From Metaphire vulgaris (taxonomy: Eukaryota > Annelida > Clitellata > Crassiclitellata > Megascolecidae): a DNA stretch of 64,000 nt. The stretch lies in NCBI GenBank assembly GCA_018105865.1, contig CM030847.1:13779089-13843088 (forward strand), written 5' to 3'. The notes under the pieces were generated by a model that worked only from the letters and a program-made list of their open reading frames with translations, did not search any database and was not told the origin of the DNA. Of the stretch, positions 1 to 11,385 are shown one piece after another. The stretch's first letter is position 1, and each line of letters opens with the position of its first letter. A program made the position numbers and the translations under genes.

Positions 1-410
1 GATGAATCTGCTTTAACTGAGACTGGGTTGCGTGGTTGGGAAAATATTGACAGCAAACTATCGAAACATTTCGCAAGCGTGATGCATTCTGATGCTTTTG
101 CACAGTGGACAACATAAAAGTAGCCTACACTGATGCAACTGGCAGCATGGCAAATTTTTTGTCGGAGTCTCAGCCTAACATGCTACTTTGTCAAGTTGAC
201 CTTCTCCTGACCTTGAACCCTTGAACATTGCAATGCACATAGTTTGCAAGCACTCATTTTTGCATGTTTATATGCACTTGATAATATTCCACTTATATTT
301 GGTCAAAGCTAATAAATTACAACTTGGTGATTTTACAGATTCCTTCCATACTTCAAATCCGTTTTCTCAAAATGTTACTTTCTTGGTTAGGTCACCCTGG
401 TCCTCAGCGC

Positions 411-412
<2 letters not shown>
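1..412. other. Non-genic; dispersed repeat at about 300-412
   Basis: No coding signal is seen. The segment from about 300 to 412 is closely similar to 13590-13705: both share stretches such as GGTCAAAGCTAA and CGTTTTCTCAAAATGTTACT. It is therefore part of a dispersed repeat, here ending in the TA microsatellite. Confidence 0.5.

Positions 413-475
<63 letters not shown>
413..475. repeat. (TA)n microsatellite
   Basis: About 60 bases of uninterrupted TA. Any reading frame across it gives only alternating Tyr/Ile and is not a gene. Confidence 0.95.
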
Positions 476-477
<2 letters not shown>

Positions 478-1160
478 CACTGCACATCCCTATTATGCTG
501 CGCTATTGTATTTTATAACCATAGAATTTCGGGTGGGATTAACCTTATGAACTTTGATACATCGACACGGTCCAAGCTTGGCCTACCCAAAATTTTCATG
601 GCCTTTGACTGGCCTACCCAAATTAAAATTCCTAGAACCGCCCCTGTTCGTCTTAGAGTTCCTTGCTCCTTTAATAGCGACTAAAATTTCCCGATTAGCA
701 ATTCCTCTCGACTTTCTTGATAGGCTAAAGCGTAATTATTGTGTTCAATTTGACAATGTTTTCCTATTTGTTTCCCTCATCATCAACAGACAGCCTCTCT
801 TTGCCTCTTGGAATCAAACACAACTGTTTAAAACTCGTTGATTAAACGCCGCGCGAAAACTCATTCGCTTAATAACGATATCCCGCGCACAGCACACAGC
901 CACTAGCCCCATACTTACTTACTAATCATCGCGCATCTGTTGCCGAACTGGCGGGCAACTCGAAACACGATGACCAAACATAAAAATCACAGAAAAACAC
1001 AGACATAGTATAACATCACTAACATAGTAACATGGGCACCGAAGAACTTTGTTCTAAAGTGCAATTTCAATTTATCAATCACTCACTAAATAAACTTCTA
1101 TGATAGTTTGTTGTTGCTTCTCCTCTTTAATCTTTATTTTTAGTTCTTCTTTATTACATT
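476..1160. other. Non-genic; hAT-like end near 646
   Basis: No gene is seen. The sequence around 565-646 ends in CCGCCCCTG, the reverse complement of a CAGGGGCGG terminus like that of the hAT-like elements elsewhere in the window. No matching left end or target duplication was found, so this is probably a relic. Confidence 0.35.
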
Positions 1161-1164
1161 TCAC

Positions 1165-1605
1165 CCCTCTGCTGAAAGACAGGCTTCATTGGCTACGCAT
1201 TCCAGAGCGTATAACCTATAAGCGATGCTGGCTAACATCTCGAGCTTTGTATGATCCTACTTTCCCCGACTACCTCGCTGAACTAATTCATCGACCTTCG
1301 CCTACTGACCGTCGTCATCAGCTCCGATCTGGTCACAGTGTTAAGCTGCTTGTTCCCCCTCCCGCCAAGACCGTGCAACTTGGTGAGAGGTCTGTTACAC
1401 GTGGGAACCCTATCCTCTGGAACGCCCTACCTAACAACGTGTCCATGGAAACTAACCTCGAATTGTTTGCTAAGAAACTTAAGACGCACTTGTTTGACAT
1501 ATCGTATAAGTGCAGAATGTAAAGTGCTCTTGACTTTGGCATTCAGCTATGTTTATTGCGCTATATAAATTGACGTTTTAACATAACATAACATAACATA
1601 AAATA
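1165..1605 (+). mobile_element. CR1/L2-type LINE, 3' end of reverse-transcriptase ORF
   Basis: An open frame runs to the stop at 1520-1522 and encodes the C-terminal part of a non-LTR reverse transcriptase: PLLKDRLHWLRIPERITYK, then a YLAELIHRP-like segment, then GERSVTRGNPILWNALP, ending KTHLFDISYKCRM. This is the domain beyond the polymerase palm. It is followed by a 3' UTR with GCGCTATATAAAT and a tail of tandem ACATA units. The element is strongly 5'-truncated, as is normal for LINE insertions. The same family occurs at 6484-7098, 16565-17012 and, reversed, at 12757-12960. Confidence 0.8.
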
Positions 1606-1763
1606 CATTTAAAAAACGAAAAAGGTGCCACTTTTCAGAAAATTTCCTCAGAGAACAACTGCTCCTCTGCGCCCCCTACCTACTCCACTGGATAAAGATA
1701 TCAGGATGATGCCTAAAAAGACAAAAAAGCAAATGTACGACCAAGAATCATGTTGCTCATCTG

Positions 1764-1997
1764 CAGAGGCGTAGCAACCATACGGACAACCTGGCCAAAT
1801 GCCAAGGGCCCCCGACCTGCAAAGAGCCCCCGACCCGAGCCAAAACAAAATTTTTGTTGTAAAGTTGTCAGATCGAAAGAAGACCGACAAGCAAAGAAAA
1901 GGTCGTCAACATTTTCGCAAACTTGTCAGGTCGTCTCTGGAAAGGGCCCCCTGCCCGTTTTTAGCCAAGGGCCCCCGAGCATATTGCTACGCCACTG
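1764..1997. mobile_element. hAT-like MITE, CAGAGGCGTAGC termini
   Basis: The left end CAGAGGCGTAGCAAC and right end GTTGCTACGCCACTG-like sequence form terminal inverted repeats. The flanks share TGCTCATCTG with a 1-2 base offset, so the exact duplication is uncertain. It has no coding capacity. It contains a version of the ACGACC...TTGTC motif near 1881-1908 on the reverse strand. Confidence 0.6.
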
Positions 1998-3238
1998 CAT
2001 GCTCATCTGGATGATGGACGACTACATTCGCCACAATAGCAATAGATTCAAGACACTCGATGAAGAGCAGTAAACAGAGATGAACGGCATACTGCCAATA
2101 TAAATACACAATGCTGATAACTTTAAGAAAAGGAAGTAGCAGCCCTAGTAGAAAATGTCAATGGGATTATGAAACACATGGTCACAAACTTCTGCAAAAA
2201 TAACATGAAAGAAATTTTCATTCATAATGTGTGTCTTCTACGTAAAACAATCGATAGGGCCTACTTTCGTTTGCCACAAAATATAAAATCGTCGATTTAG
2301 TGGTCATTCATCGCCTACGATGCGTATAATAATCTAAACGAATCGCTCACTTAGGCCTACTTTTAATTGGCTTTTAATAACAGTGTCGCGTATCTAATCT
2401 GCTTGTATAGTGTTGACAGCGTTTATCATTTCCCATGGACACGGTTCTTCATGCCTACGGCATTGATGGTTGCACGCGAAGACGAGTCGAGTGCAGGAAC
2501 GAGGTGGTCCGTCGCTGCAGTGACTAATTACCAATTCCAGAAATTTCTGTTCCTGCCAGAGTTATTTCTAGAGCTAGGATTATCAATTTTGGGTTGGGGC
2601 GTCGGTATATTTTGGGGACCCCTGCAGAAAAAGTCTGACAAAAAGGTCATCACAGGCTCAGATTGGGGTGTTCGAGGGTGTCGGTCTCAGATTGGGGGTG
2701 TTGGTGTTGGGGGTGTTAGATGGTGTAAAATATCCCTGGTTCCTGCAAGAGAAAAGATTCGGTTTCATGATTCATCCGGTCTGAGTCAAGTCTCGTCGTT
2801 TAGAGATGTTAATTACGAAATTCGGCAACGAAGCGGATTTTCCGCAATCAGATGTAGGGATTGTAGGCCTAATGTTCACGTGGTCAAGTCTGATCAGTTT
2901 CTGCGAATTAGGGCACAATGACATGGGGCGCCACCAGCCAAATATTGGGTGGGCCAACGTGGCAAGTTGCCAGTTAGCAACATGAATTTGGTTAATTCAA
3001 TTCCCTTGCCTCCCACGAGGTCTGGACCCATTCCCTCTCCTCCCCTTCCCGTCCTTATAGGCCTACAGTCAAACGTCCTTTCCCTCCAATGTCCATTCTA
3101 TGAATGGACAATAGCGTTGTGCAGAAATTTTGAAAAAAATTACAAAATATCACCAGCTAAATGGTTATATAAATATAATAATTTCAAGTGGTCTTCCACA
3201 TCTGTGGCATCTCAATTATATATTGCAATATTATCATT
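1998..3238. other. Non-genic stretch
   Basis: An open frame at 2367-2921 has no recognisable domain and runs through G-rich, locally repetitive sequence (GGGGGTGTTGG-like runs at 2665-2725). No splice-supported gene was found. ATTGGGTGGGCCA at about 2943 recurs at about 4525 and 4561, so an older repeat probably surrounds the hAT-like element that follows. Confidence 0.35.
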
Positions 3239-3246
3239 ATTATGAC

Positions 3247-3355
3247 CAGGGGCGCCCATCCCCCCCTGGCTGCTGGAAGCAGCTTCCCCCCATCCCTGTC
3301 CTCCTTTTCCTCTCCTACCCCTAAACGGGGGTCCGGCAGGGATTTATCTACATCA

Positions 3356-3415
<60 letters not shown>

Positions 3416-4443
3416 CATCATCATCATCATCATCATCATCGTCATCATCATTATTATACGAAAAAGTAGCCGTATAAGACTCGACACTGGACATTGACAA
3501 CCCTCATCCCCGCAAATTCATGGAAAAAAGCCTGGGGTCCGGGGTATAACCCCGGAAAATTTTTGAAATCAATAGATGCTCGTAGGTGAGTTTCATTGCG
3601 TTTTGGACATTAAGTCGCACACTTTGGTGCACCAGGATAGGTCTCGTACCAGTAACTTCTAATTCTTAATTTCTGGAAAATTACAACAGTCACAAAGTAC
3701 TTTACATGTAAGTTGAAACTATGGAGAGATATCATAGTAATTGCGCTGGCAAACTATTCAAAATTACCTGCAAATTATCTATTGGCAATATGACCACATT
3801 CAAATGCAAATAAAATAAATGTTACTTTTAGTATTTATTTTAAAAATTAGATTTCTCCAACAACCACACCTACATTAATTTACATAGATGTTAGAGGCAT
3901 TAAAGCTGCAACAACTGCAAATTGGGTAACTAGACTTAAGGCAACTGACTGAAACAAGCAAATTATAATTATTATTATTAACAGTATCTAATTGCACCGT
4001 TTCACAGTTTTGAATGGATTGTAATAATTTGTTGATGGAGGTCTTTAATTTGGAAGGCTGCAGTAGTGGAGGGAGTTGCAGTAGCCTAATTTGGAATGTA
4101 AACTTCATGTGAGTCTATTAGTTTGTTATAAACGATTTATATTTCACAGGAAGTTTGCACTCTTCATCATTAGAATGACTACGTAAAACTTGTAAAAGTG
4201 ACAATAATAATAGAATTTTATGAATGAATGATAATAATGAAACTGAACTTGAATTGAGTACCGGTAAGCTTGTATGAAGTTACAAATTGCACTGCAGTAA
4301 AACCAGTAATTGTGCAGTCACTGAGGGACCTATCGAATTAATATACTACGACGTGATACCAAAACTCAGGGGGGGAATTTCTTCCCCCCCTAGGTTTTTC
4401 AGGAAGCACTTGCTTCCTTTCCCCCCTTGTGTGGGCGCCCCTG
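3247..4443 (+). mobile_element. hAT-like non-autonomous transposon, copy 1 (1197 bp)
   Basis: It begins CAGGGGCGCCCA and ends TGGGCGCCCCTG, perfect terminal inverted repeats. It is flanked by the perfect 8-bp duplication ATTATGAC (3239-3246 and 4444-4451). Eight-base duplications and a CAGGG terminus are typical of hAT transposons. No transposase is visible inside, only a trinucleotide array and AT-rich sequence. A second full-length copy lies inverted at 30218-31368. Confidence 0.9.
3357..3454. repeat. (ATT)n/(ATC)n microsatellite inside hAT-like element
   Basis: ATT repeats pass into ATC repeats. The inverted sister element at 30218-31368 has an AAT array in the equivalent place, so the microsatellite belongs to the transposon family. 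Confidence 0.9.
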
Positions 4444-4451
4444 ATTATGAC

Positions 4452-4931
4452 AATATATTGCGGGTTTCAAGGGGATTTGCGGTTATTAGTTCCACAAAAC
4501 ATTGTAATTTGCCAATTGAAATTGGGTGGGCCAAACACACTGGGGCCCATTCGGTCTAAATATTGGGTGGGCCATGGCCCACCTGACCCACCATGTTGCG
4601 CCCTCTGACCCCCATGCAAAATGATCGAGACTTCGTTGAGATTTCACCGCAAAGAAGATGGACAGGATTAATCAATGATTAAACGAAGGTGCCAACTGCC
4701 AAGATGTTTTAAAAGTAAGTCTAATGCTGCGGATATAGTAACGATTAAATAACCCAGGGTCTGTAGAGGCTGCAGCCCCAGGTCCCGACTCAACACCGGC
4801 CCCAAAGGAAAGATAGAAAATTTTAAGACTGGTCATTATTGTTGGGCATTAGTCTCTATTAGTCTATTTGCTGACCTGTTGTATCCTATCTAAGCTATCT
4901 TACAGTATAGCACATTAGAGTGGGGCAGATG
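4452..4931. other. Non-genic stretch
   Basis: No gene is seen. It contains an ATTGGGTGGGCCA repeat at about 4525 and 4561 that is related to 2943. Confidence 0.35.
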
Positions 4932-4939
4932 GGCAGTAC

Positions 4940-5136
4940 CATGGGCGTCCGGAGGGGGGTGCAAGGGGGTGCAATTGCACCCCCCTGGAAAAATTGTGGA
5001 GTCATGAAAAAAGTAAAATTGCTTGTTTCTTTCGTCACAAAACCTTGTTTTGCACCCCCCTGGAAATTTTTTTCATTTCTTTCTCCGCAAGACCTTGTTT
5101 TGCACCCCCCTGGAAAAATTTCTGCGGACGCCCATG
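4940..5136 (+). mobile_element. 197-bp MITE, copy 1
   Basis: Termini are CATGGGCGTCCG and CGGACGCCCATG. It is flanked by the perfect 8-bp duplication GGCAGTAC (4932-4939 and 5137-5144). Inside, a TGCACCCCCCTGGAAA-like unit is repeated three times. The reverse-complement copy at 13145-13341 is exactly the same length. Non-coding. The 8-bp duplication and CANNG-type end fit the hAT superfamily. Confidence 0.9.
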
Positions 5137-5144
5137 GGCAGTAC

Positions 5145-6161
5145 TGCGATACGACATAGGCCTACAGTTGCTACAAATGAAAGTAGGCTATGAAACATGT
5201 TGCGAACAATCGGAACATATATGTGTGTTGGAGTTCTTTCACCCACATCGTTACCGAGTTTTATCAACATTGGTTTAAATAATTTTGACACAAAGTTATA
5301 GCAAAAACCAAAATGGTGCGGGATTTAGTGGACCACGGTGTATACAGTATGTCGGTCGGAACAGGTCAATTGGACTTTTATGCGATTTTAAGTGTTCTTG
5401 CAGACGACCTGCAGCGCTTCATATCAAATGTGAATATGCATTAAAATAGTTATGCTTTTCTAACATGTTAACACCTTAGACGCATTTTACGAGTGTCCTG
5501 AAACGATCGGATCATCTGGTCATCTAGCTGCCGTTTAATTGAGGACGCTAATAAGGTCCTCTGTCTCTCATATTTTATATTGTATTGGTGCTATATATTG
5601 GTATTATAATTATGTTAAGGCAATAGAATTAACCGCGTGATTACACAGCGACTGAGGACGGGCGAAGTCAAGTTGAGATATCGGAAATTCGGAATGCAGA
5701 CCATTCGAATACAACAGCAGCGTTGTAATAAGTAAGTAGGCAAACTCTCGGGAGTTTCTATAGCGCTTTTGAGCTGGTGCAGCAGTAACCGCTTATTCCT
5801 AGGGTCTTAGTTAACCTACAGTTGAAATAGCCATGGCCGATGTTTAGTGGTCAGCCAGGCAGAGATCAGCCAGTATGCGAGTGGGCGGGGTAGCAGCGAA
5901 GCAGACTTTGAAAAAGAGTAGGCTAGCCGTCATTTAAATCTAGATTTTATTGAATTATAAGGATATATTGCCAGACAAAAATTGTCCTGAAAGAGCTCTT
6001 AATTTCGTAATATGGCCCAATGTGTGCATTGGAATTATAATAATAATATTATTATTATTGTTAGGTCTATTATTATGGTTGTTATTATTATTCTTAGTGA
6101 CCTTCTATAGAGCCATTTTAGTTAAGCACTTGACATCAGTCAATAGCCGATACAGATTTTA
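5145..6161. other. Non-genic; LINE/SINE tail fragment at 5733-5820
   Basis: No supported gene. At 5733-5820, AAGTAAGTAGG...CTATAGCGCTTTTGAG is the reversed 3' tail of the family also seen at 15150-15260, 16310-16396, 23270-23350 and 38900-39004. The rest is AT-rich and without recognisable content. Confidence 0.45.
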
Positions 6162-6169
6162 ATCGTACC

Positions 6170-6475
6170 CAGTGGCGTAGCGTGCACTTTAGCTGCCTCT
6201 GGCTCATGGCTAATCCGCCGCCCCAAATTCATTCATTTCAGAGGCGGATCCAGGGTGTTTGGCGCAGGAGGCGTAGCGTTCACTCATGCCGCCCATGGCC
6301 CATGTCGTCGCTTCTAAAAATGTTTAATTTTAAACTTACCTCTCCTTCTAAAATTTCCCGCCTTCACTGAAAATGCCCTGACAAGCAAAAAGGTCGTCGT
6401 TCCAAAATTTGCCGCCCCCGTCATGTGTGCCGCCCACGGCTAAAGCCACAATAGCCATCGGAACGCTGCTCCTCT
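6170..6475. mobile_element. hAT-like MITE, CAGTGGCGTAGCG terminus
   Basis: The left end CAGTGGCGTAGCG and a weaker inverted right end (CGCTGCTCCTCT) are flanked by the perfect 8-bp duplication ATCGTACC (6162-6169 and 6476-6483). It contains the reverse-strand form of the shared ACGACC...TTGTC motif near 6378-6400. The LINE sequence on its right starts immediately after the duplication. Confidence 0.7.
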
Positions 6476-6483
6476 ATCGTACC

Positions 6484-7098
6484 CCCTCCCTCCATTGTCA
6501 AATTAAGTGTCGTCAGCGATTCAACTCCTGTGCGCCGTCGTCTTCACGAGGATTGACTACTGTAACCGCATCCTCCTCGGTCTACCGGATAGCCAGCTGA
6601 GCCGTCTGCATATGGTTCTCAATCTTCTGCCCACATGATCTTCGGTGCCAGGTGGGGCGACCACGTCACCCCCTTACTCAAGGACAAGCTGCACTGGCTA
6701 CGAATCCCCGAGCGCATCATCTACAAGAGATGCTGTCTGACATTCCGGGCCCTCAATGATCCTGCCTGCCCAGTCTACTTAGCTGAACTTGTGCATAGGC
6801 CCCCGCTTACTGATTGTCGGTGGCAGCTTCGTTCCTGTAATCGGGTCCAATTGGTTGTACCCCCTCACTCCCCGTAAGACAGTGAAATTTGGGGAGAGAT
6901 CTGTCACTCGGGGGAATCCCATCCTCTGGAACTCGCTGCCCAACTTTGTGACCAACGCGACTAATCTTGAAATGTTCGCTACGAGACTAAATACTCACTT
7001 GTTCAATATCTCATTTAAGTGCAATGTGTAAAGCGCTCTTGGTCATGGCCTGTTATGCCTATAGCGCTATAGAAATTGGTATATTAACTAACTAACTA
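6484..7098 (+). mobile_element. CR1/L2-type LINE, 3' end, frameshifted
   Basis: Reverse-transcriptase C-terminus in pieces: RIDYCNRILLGLPDSQLSRL (about 6550-6610), then TPLLKDKLHWLRIPERIIYK (from about 6668), then after another frame change GERSVTRGNPILWNSLPNF, ending at a stop near 7031. At least two frameshifts and an in-frame stop make it a pseudogene. The 3' UTR has ATAGCGCTATAGAAA and a tail of AACT units. Same family as 1165-1605. Confidence 0.8.
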
Positions 7099-7584
7099 AG
7101 TCCCGATTTACGGGCGATTGCGCAATATCGCATTTTTCATTCGCGTTGCCATGTTAGACGCAATCGCATTCCTATATATGAATCACTTCAGGGGAACACA
7201 GTGGAATTGCTTTAACCGTCTTCAGTGACTGTTTGAAAAACGAACAAGTTTAATTTTCCCACCAATGTCAATAACAGCACGTGTCCGTTACAGACCATTG
7301 ACCTAGACCAGAAGAAAAATTAATAGAAGCAATGTCAAAATTGCTTCTAATGGATTCGATGATATTGCATTTCTTATTTGCATTGCCTTCTGAAGCCTAT
7401 GTCTGTCACTTGATCCGCATAAAAATAGAAGAAACAGAGCTTCGACCTCAGGTGCAGTTCAAACCAGGATCTTAATGACAGGTCATCGCTTGCATTTAGG
7501 CCTACTAAAGATAATTCCAGAGTAGGAAACCATTATGCTTTATGGGAGGGTGTCCGGTTACTAACTACCGAGCAGCGTTTCTGC

Positions 7585-7590
7585 TATATA
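7585..7590 (+). promoter_or_regulatory. Candidate TATA box of the Kunitz gene
   Basis: TATATA in CTGCTATATAGAGG lies about 100 bases before the ATG at 7686, which would leave a 5' UTR of about 70 bases. Inferred from position only. Confidence 0.45.
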
Positions 7591-7685
7591 GAGGTTCGTT
7601 GGTTGAATTAGACGATACGTTAAGGGGCCAGAGACATCTGGGAGTTGTTCCTTTCTCTGCTTCGAAACAACAGAAGATCCAGAAA

Positions 7686-10600
7686 ATGTTGTTTTCACTG
7701 TTTCTCATGACTGCTCTGGTAAGTGCTTCTCTGAAAGAGACATGGTCGTTGTTACTCGTTCAAAGTCTTCATCAATCAATTACGTTATATTTTAAACTGG
7801 TCCCCGCAACTTAGTTGTTTCATTGCTTAACAGAATGCTTTGAGACTGCCTCAATAGCATAAAAATGATGGCACTGTCCCAAGCCTTCGGTAACGGCGAC
7901 TAAGACTTCGACTGCAATCTCTTCTTCATTTCCATTAATTGTCTGTGGTTTCTCTTGTGCACAGTACAGGCCTTCTGTGTATTCCTTCCATCTTGTTCTT
8001 ACTTTTTCGGGTTCGGTTATGAGAATACCATTCTTGTCTTTCTCTGCTCATGTATCCATAATCTATATGTTCATGTACCCAAGTTAAATACTATGAAAAT
8101 AAAATAAATGAATCAAATTAACATCGTACTGCATACAGAGGCGTGTCCTTTCAGTGACTGTCGCTTTGGCCTGGATCTTTCCCTCTTGAACGATGGATCT
8201 CGCCGACAACTTTGACTGGTTTTGGTCCGTTCCTGGTTTGTTGAAATCGTTCAGTTTGCGTCATTCGGTCGCCTTGTACCTCGAAGGCCTTCCAGAGACG
8301 GTCCTGTTTGCCATCTGTAGCATCTCCAACGCTGCTGGGTGCTAGGACTAAATGTCCTCGGACGGAATGACAGCTGACCAAGTGTAACCCTTGACTTATG
8401 TATACTTCCCAATTACTGCGATTGCTGTGTCTGTATTAAATTCCTCCACTAAGCGTTGCTATTTAGATCGCAAAATTAAAACCAGATTTAATAGGCCTAT
8501 AGGGTGTTATGCTGTACAAAGCACAAGCACATAAGTAATTTTACAAATTTATTAAAGTAAGAATTGCAATTTGTGCTTATTTGCGAAATTGCGAGCTGCA
8601 CTGTGTTGCTGAACTTTCAGACGCTGCTAAATCAGCAGTTGCTACGTGTTGATGGATCGCTTGAAGATCTAAAAGCTGAAGCTTGGAATCGTAAGTTATT
8701 AATAAGCGTTATTTTCAGTGGCGTAACGTGGGGGGGCGGGGGGCACTTTGTTGACAGCCCCCCGGGCCCCGTGCGAGGGGGCCCCCCGAAGAGGGGTCTA
8801 AGCTAGGGTTAACCCTAACTTAACCCTAACCCTAAAATGATGTAACGACGACCTTTTTTTTGCTCGTCAGCTCGAAACTCTGGGGCCCCCATGGCAAAAG
8901 TCACGCTACGCCACTGGTTATTTTCGTATTTTTCATGTTTTCACACTTAATCAAAGTTTGAAAGAAAACGATTATGCAAAGTTTAATCTAGAGCTGTACC
9001 GATTGCACATTTTGCCGATTGTTCCGATTACCGATTGTTCCGATTGTCAGACAACCGATTGTCTTGCCGATACCGATTGTCTGTCTAAATCTCCAAATCG
9101 GGTATTTTTAATGATCATGCAATCAAATAATATACCATAAAGGTGCAGCGTAAAAGTACATGTCTTCAGACTTCGACATGCAGGTGCAATTCGAGACCTG
9201 CCAAGAGACTCAATGCAGAATGTGTGTTTAATCATTAATGAATATGATTTTGTCATTAATACTGTCTTATTATGTCAAATTTTAGATGTCTATATTCACA
9301 TTGTAATCTACAATTTTATATCTGAAATTGTGATTATGAAAGTATTCATTCATTAAAATTTAAAACACAAGTGGTAGTCAGATAGAAGTAGGCCCTAACT
9401 TATTTTGTACAAACTCCGATGGCCACTTTCTTCTTTTTCTATCGATTCTTTTTGAAAGTTTGTGTATGCAGCTACGTGCTTGCTTCTCGAGTGCTGAACC
9501 AAATTTGATATATTAAAGCCTTTGGTTTCATGACCACTTCGAGAGAAAGATGATTTGCAAAGTTTCCAAATGGCTTTACAGCTGTTCAGCGGACTTATAG
9601 TGAAATAAATCCAAATGCAGCTCGTCTGTTGTTTCGACATTTGTATTTTTACGCAGATATTTTATTTATTATTTGAGTCAAATATATGTAACGTATATCC
9701 TATTTAAGCTGTTATATAACTGTATGCATTAATGTATAAACTAAAATTCGTATTAGACCGGTCGACAACATGCGAGTTTTGAAATCAAACTGGCAGCCCC
9801 ATCCACTGTCACGTAAGCCCATCTTGATTGACGTACGTCTCCGCCAGAAAGACGCTAATGTTGAAACTTTAAACGTCGACACGGGCAGTTAGCTTTTGAG
9901 ACTAGTAGGTTGTAACAAGCGAAGCTACACTAACATTCAAATCATCTAATGCATCTGAGTAATTTCGACGAAATCAGATAAGATCATCGGACCTAATCGT
10001 CTCCGACCGAGGGTGAAGAGATGCCGACGAAGTCAGATCGGACGCTAATCGTCTCTGAGTCTCCGACCGATGGTTAACAGATGGCATATCTGACAATCTG
10101 GTCTGACATTAACTGCCCCCGACCGACTATCGAATGAAGGATTCAAGATAAGCCGGCCCTCCCTCGTCCCTCCCTCCATCGACAGTTCTACGAGCTCACA
10201 GCCGCCACCGATCCCCAGATGGCGCTAGCGCCCCCCAAAAGGAAGCGACCAAGGAGTCTAGACTCCCAGAGGGCGACACTCACCAGTCACCACTCACTCG
10301 GGCCTACGGCACCCAGAAAAAATAATCGGTTCCCCGTAACCGATTGTTCCGATTACCCTAATAATCGGCCCGAATACGAATATTAACGATTAATCGGTAT
10401 CGGTGCCGGATTGGCTCCCGATTACCGATTGTTCCGATTGTCCTCATAATCGGCCCGATTGTGAATGTTCCCGATTAATCGGTACAGCTCTAGTTTAATC
10501 ATGTAGATGTGATTTTAATTCTCAATATATTCAGCATAGATTTTATTAGTAGCCTAATTCGCATACAATGGCTGTTGAAGTTATTCCTGTTAAAACAAAT

Positions 10601-11296
10601 TCACTCTTTCTTCTTTCTAATTGTCGAAAATTGAACCAAAGCTGAAAGCGCTGACAAGCTGAATTGAGCCAAATCTAAAAACAATGCAATCACAATCGTG
10701 CGTCTTAAACCTATTCATTACACTGGACAACAAATTTTGATGAAATTCCTGGTTCTGGTATTAGACTTAAGGATTTCGAGGTGCTGAGAATGAATATGAC
10801 AATGAAAACGCAAAATTGGCCACCATTTATGAAAAATTGTCAATACTTTCTATCGTGAAACATACCTACGCATGTATCGTTTAGTAAAGAACCAGTAAAG
10901 GTCCGCTGTTACTTGCGATCTCGCTGGTGCTATAATCAAAAGTTGTTTGAAATTTTAATTTTAAGATTAAATATCGAAAGACCGCATAATACTAGTGACA
11001 CACTTCATTAGAAAACTTCTAAAGCGAGTTCAAATGATTAAAGCAGTCGAAATTATACAGTGGTCAATGAGACTGCATGATGCTATGTTTGCAAAAGAGT
11101 AGCCTGATTCGAATTTAAATGTTGTGTTGTTACAGCGAAATGTGCCGAGCCAACCGTTCCAGGACATATTCCCCTGTGCTTTGACAGAGGTTGGAGCTAC
11201 AGACCGGACCAGGGAGTCTGTGGATATGGCATCGCTATTTGCTTTGCCGACAATCTGTACGGCACAATGGAGGAGTGTGAAGCAGCATGTCCATAG
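7686..11296 (+). CDS. Secreted single-domain Kunitz-type peptide, 3 exons
   Basis: Exons are 7686-7718, 8621-8690 and 11136-11296 (stop TAG at 11294). Donors (CTG|GTAAGT, C|GTAAGT) and acceptors (CTTTCAG, TGTTACAG) are good, and phases 0 and 1 match. The 87-residue product starts MLFSLFLMTAL, a short hydrophobic signal peptide, followed by a short acidic linker ending KAEAWNP. One Kunitz/BPTI-like domain follows (residues about 37-87), with six cysteines, W-S-Y before the third cysteine and TMEECEAACP at the end. Cysteine spacing is 11-13-6-11-3, against the usual 8-15-7-12-3. By the usual alignment the residue after the second cysteine (P1) is Phe, so trypsin inhibition is not expected. Secreted Kunitz peptides are protease inhibitors or channel ligands; which applies is unknown. 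Introns carry an RTE fragment and two hAT-like elements. Expression has not been shown. Confidence 0.72.
7862..8050 (-). mobile_element. RTE-type LINE fragment
   Basis: Read on the minus strand, an open stretch encodes DKNGILITEPEKVRTRWKEY followed by TEGLY, a segment found just upstream of the reverse transcriptase in RTE-clade and related elements. No stop interrupts about 60 codons. It lies in intron 1 of the Kunitz gene, in antisense orientation. Confidence 0.6.
8716..8916. mobile_element. hAT-like MITE, 201 bp
   Basis: Ends are CAGTGGCGTAACGTG and CACGCTACGCCACTG, flanked by the perfect 8-bp duplication GTTATTTT (8708-8715 and 8917-8924). It is GC-rich inside and carries telomere-like repeats and the shared ACGACC...CGTCAG motif (about 8846-8870). 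It lies in intron 2 of the Kunitz gene, 26 bases after the exon 2 donor. Confidence 0.88.
8808..8836. repeat. Interstitial telomere-like repeats (AACCCT)n
   Basis: TTAACCCTAACTTAACCCTAACCCTAA-type sequence gives four near-perfect copies of the metazoan telomere hexamer inside the MITE at 8716-8916. Confidence 0.7.
8989..10492. mobile_element. hAT-like non-autonomous transposon, 1504 bp
   Basis: It begins TAGAGCTGTACCGATT and ends AATCGGTACAGCTCTA. It is flanked by the perfect 8-bp duplication GTTTAATC (8981-8988 and 10493-10500). TAGAG fits the hAT terminal consensus. Both ends carry many copies of CCGATTGTTCCGATT-like subterminal repeats (8998-9090 and 10320-10490). The middle has a diverged internal tandem duplication (about 9950-10130). 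No intact transposase. It lies in intron 2 of the Kunitz gene. Confidence 0.9.
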
Positions 11297-11385
11297 ACAA
11301 ACGCATCGCATCTGCTCTTGTCTCTGACTATTTCGGAGACTGTCAAAGTGGCTGCTTAATGATTGAATAATATGGCATTTTCTTC

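Noticed and set aside
221..518. Two overlapping open frames ending in Tyr-Ile repeats
   Set aside because: They exist only because the TA microsatellite has no stops in those frames; no domain or splice signal.
2367..2921. 184-codon open frame on +
   Set aside because: No recognisable domain, G-rich repetitive middle, no splice context; probably chance.
3188..3469. Open frame with long Tyr and His runs
   Set aside because: Trinucleotide array inside a hAT-like element; the sister copy gives Asn or Tyr runs by the same mechanism.
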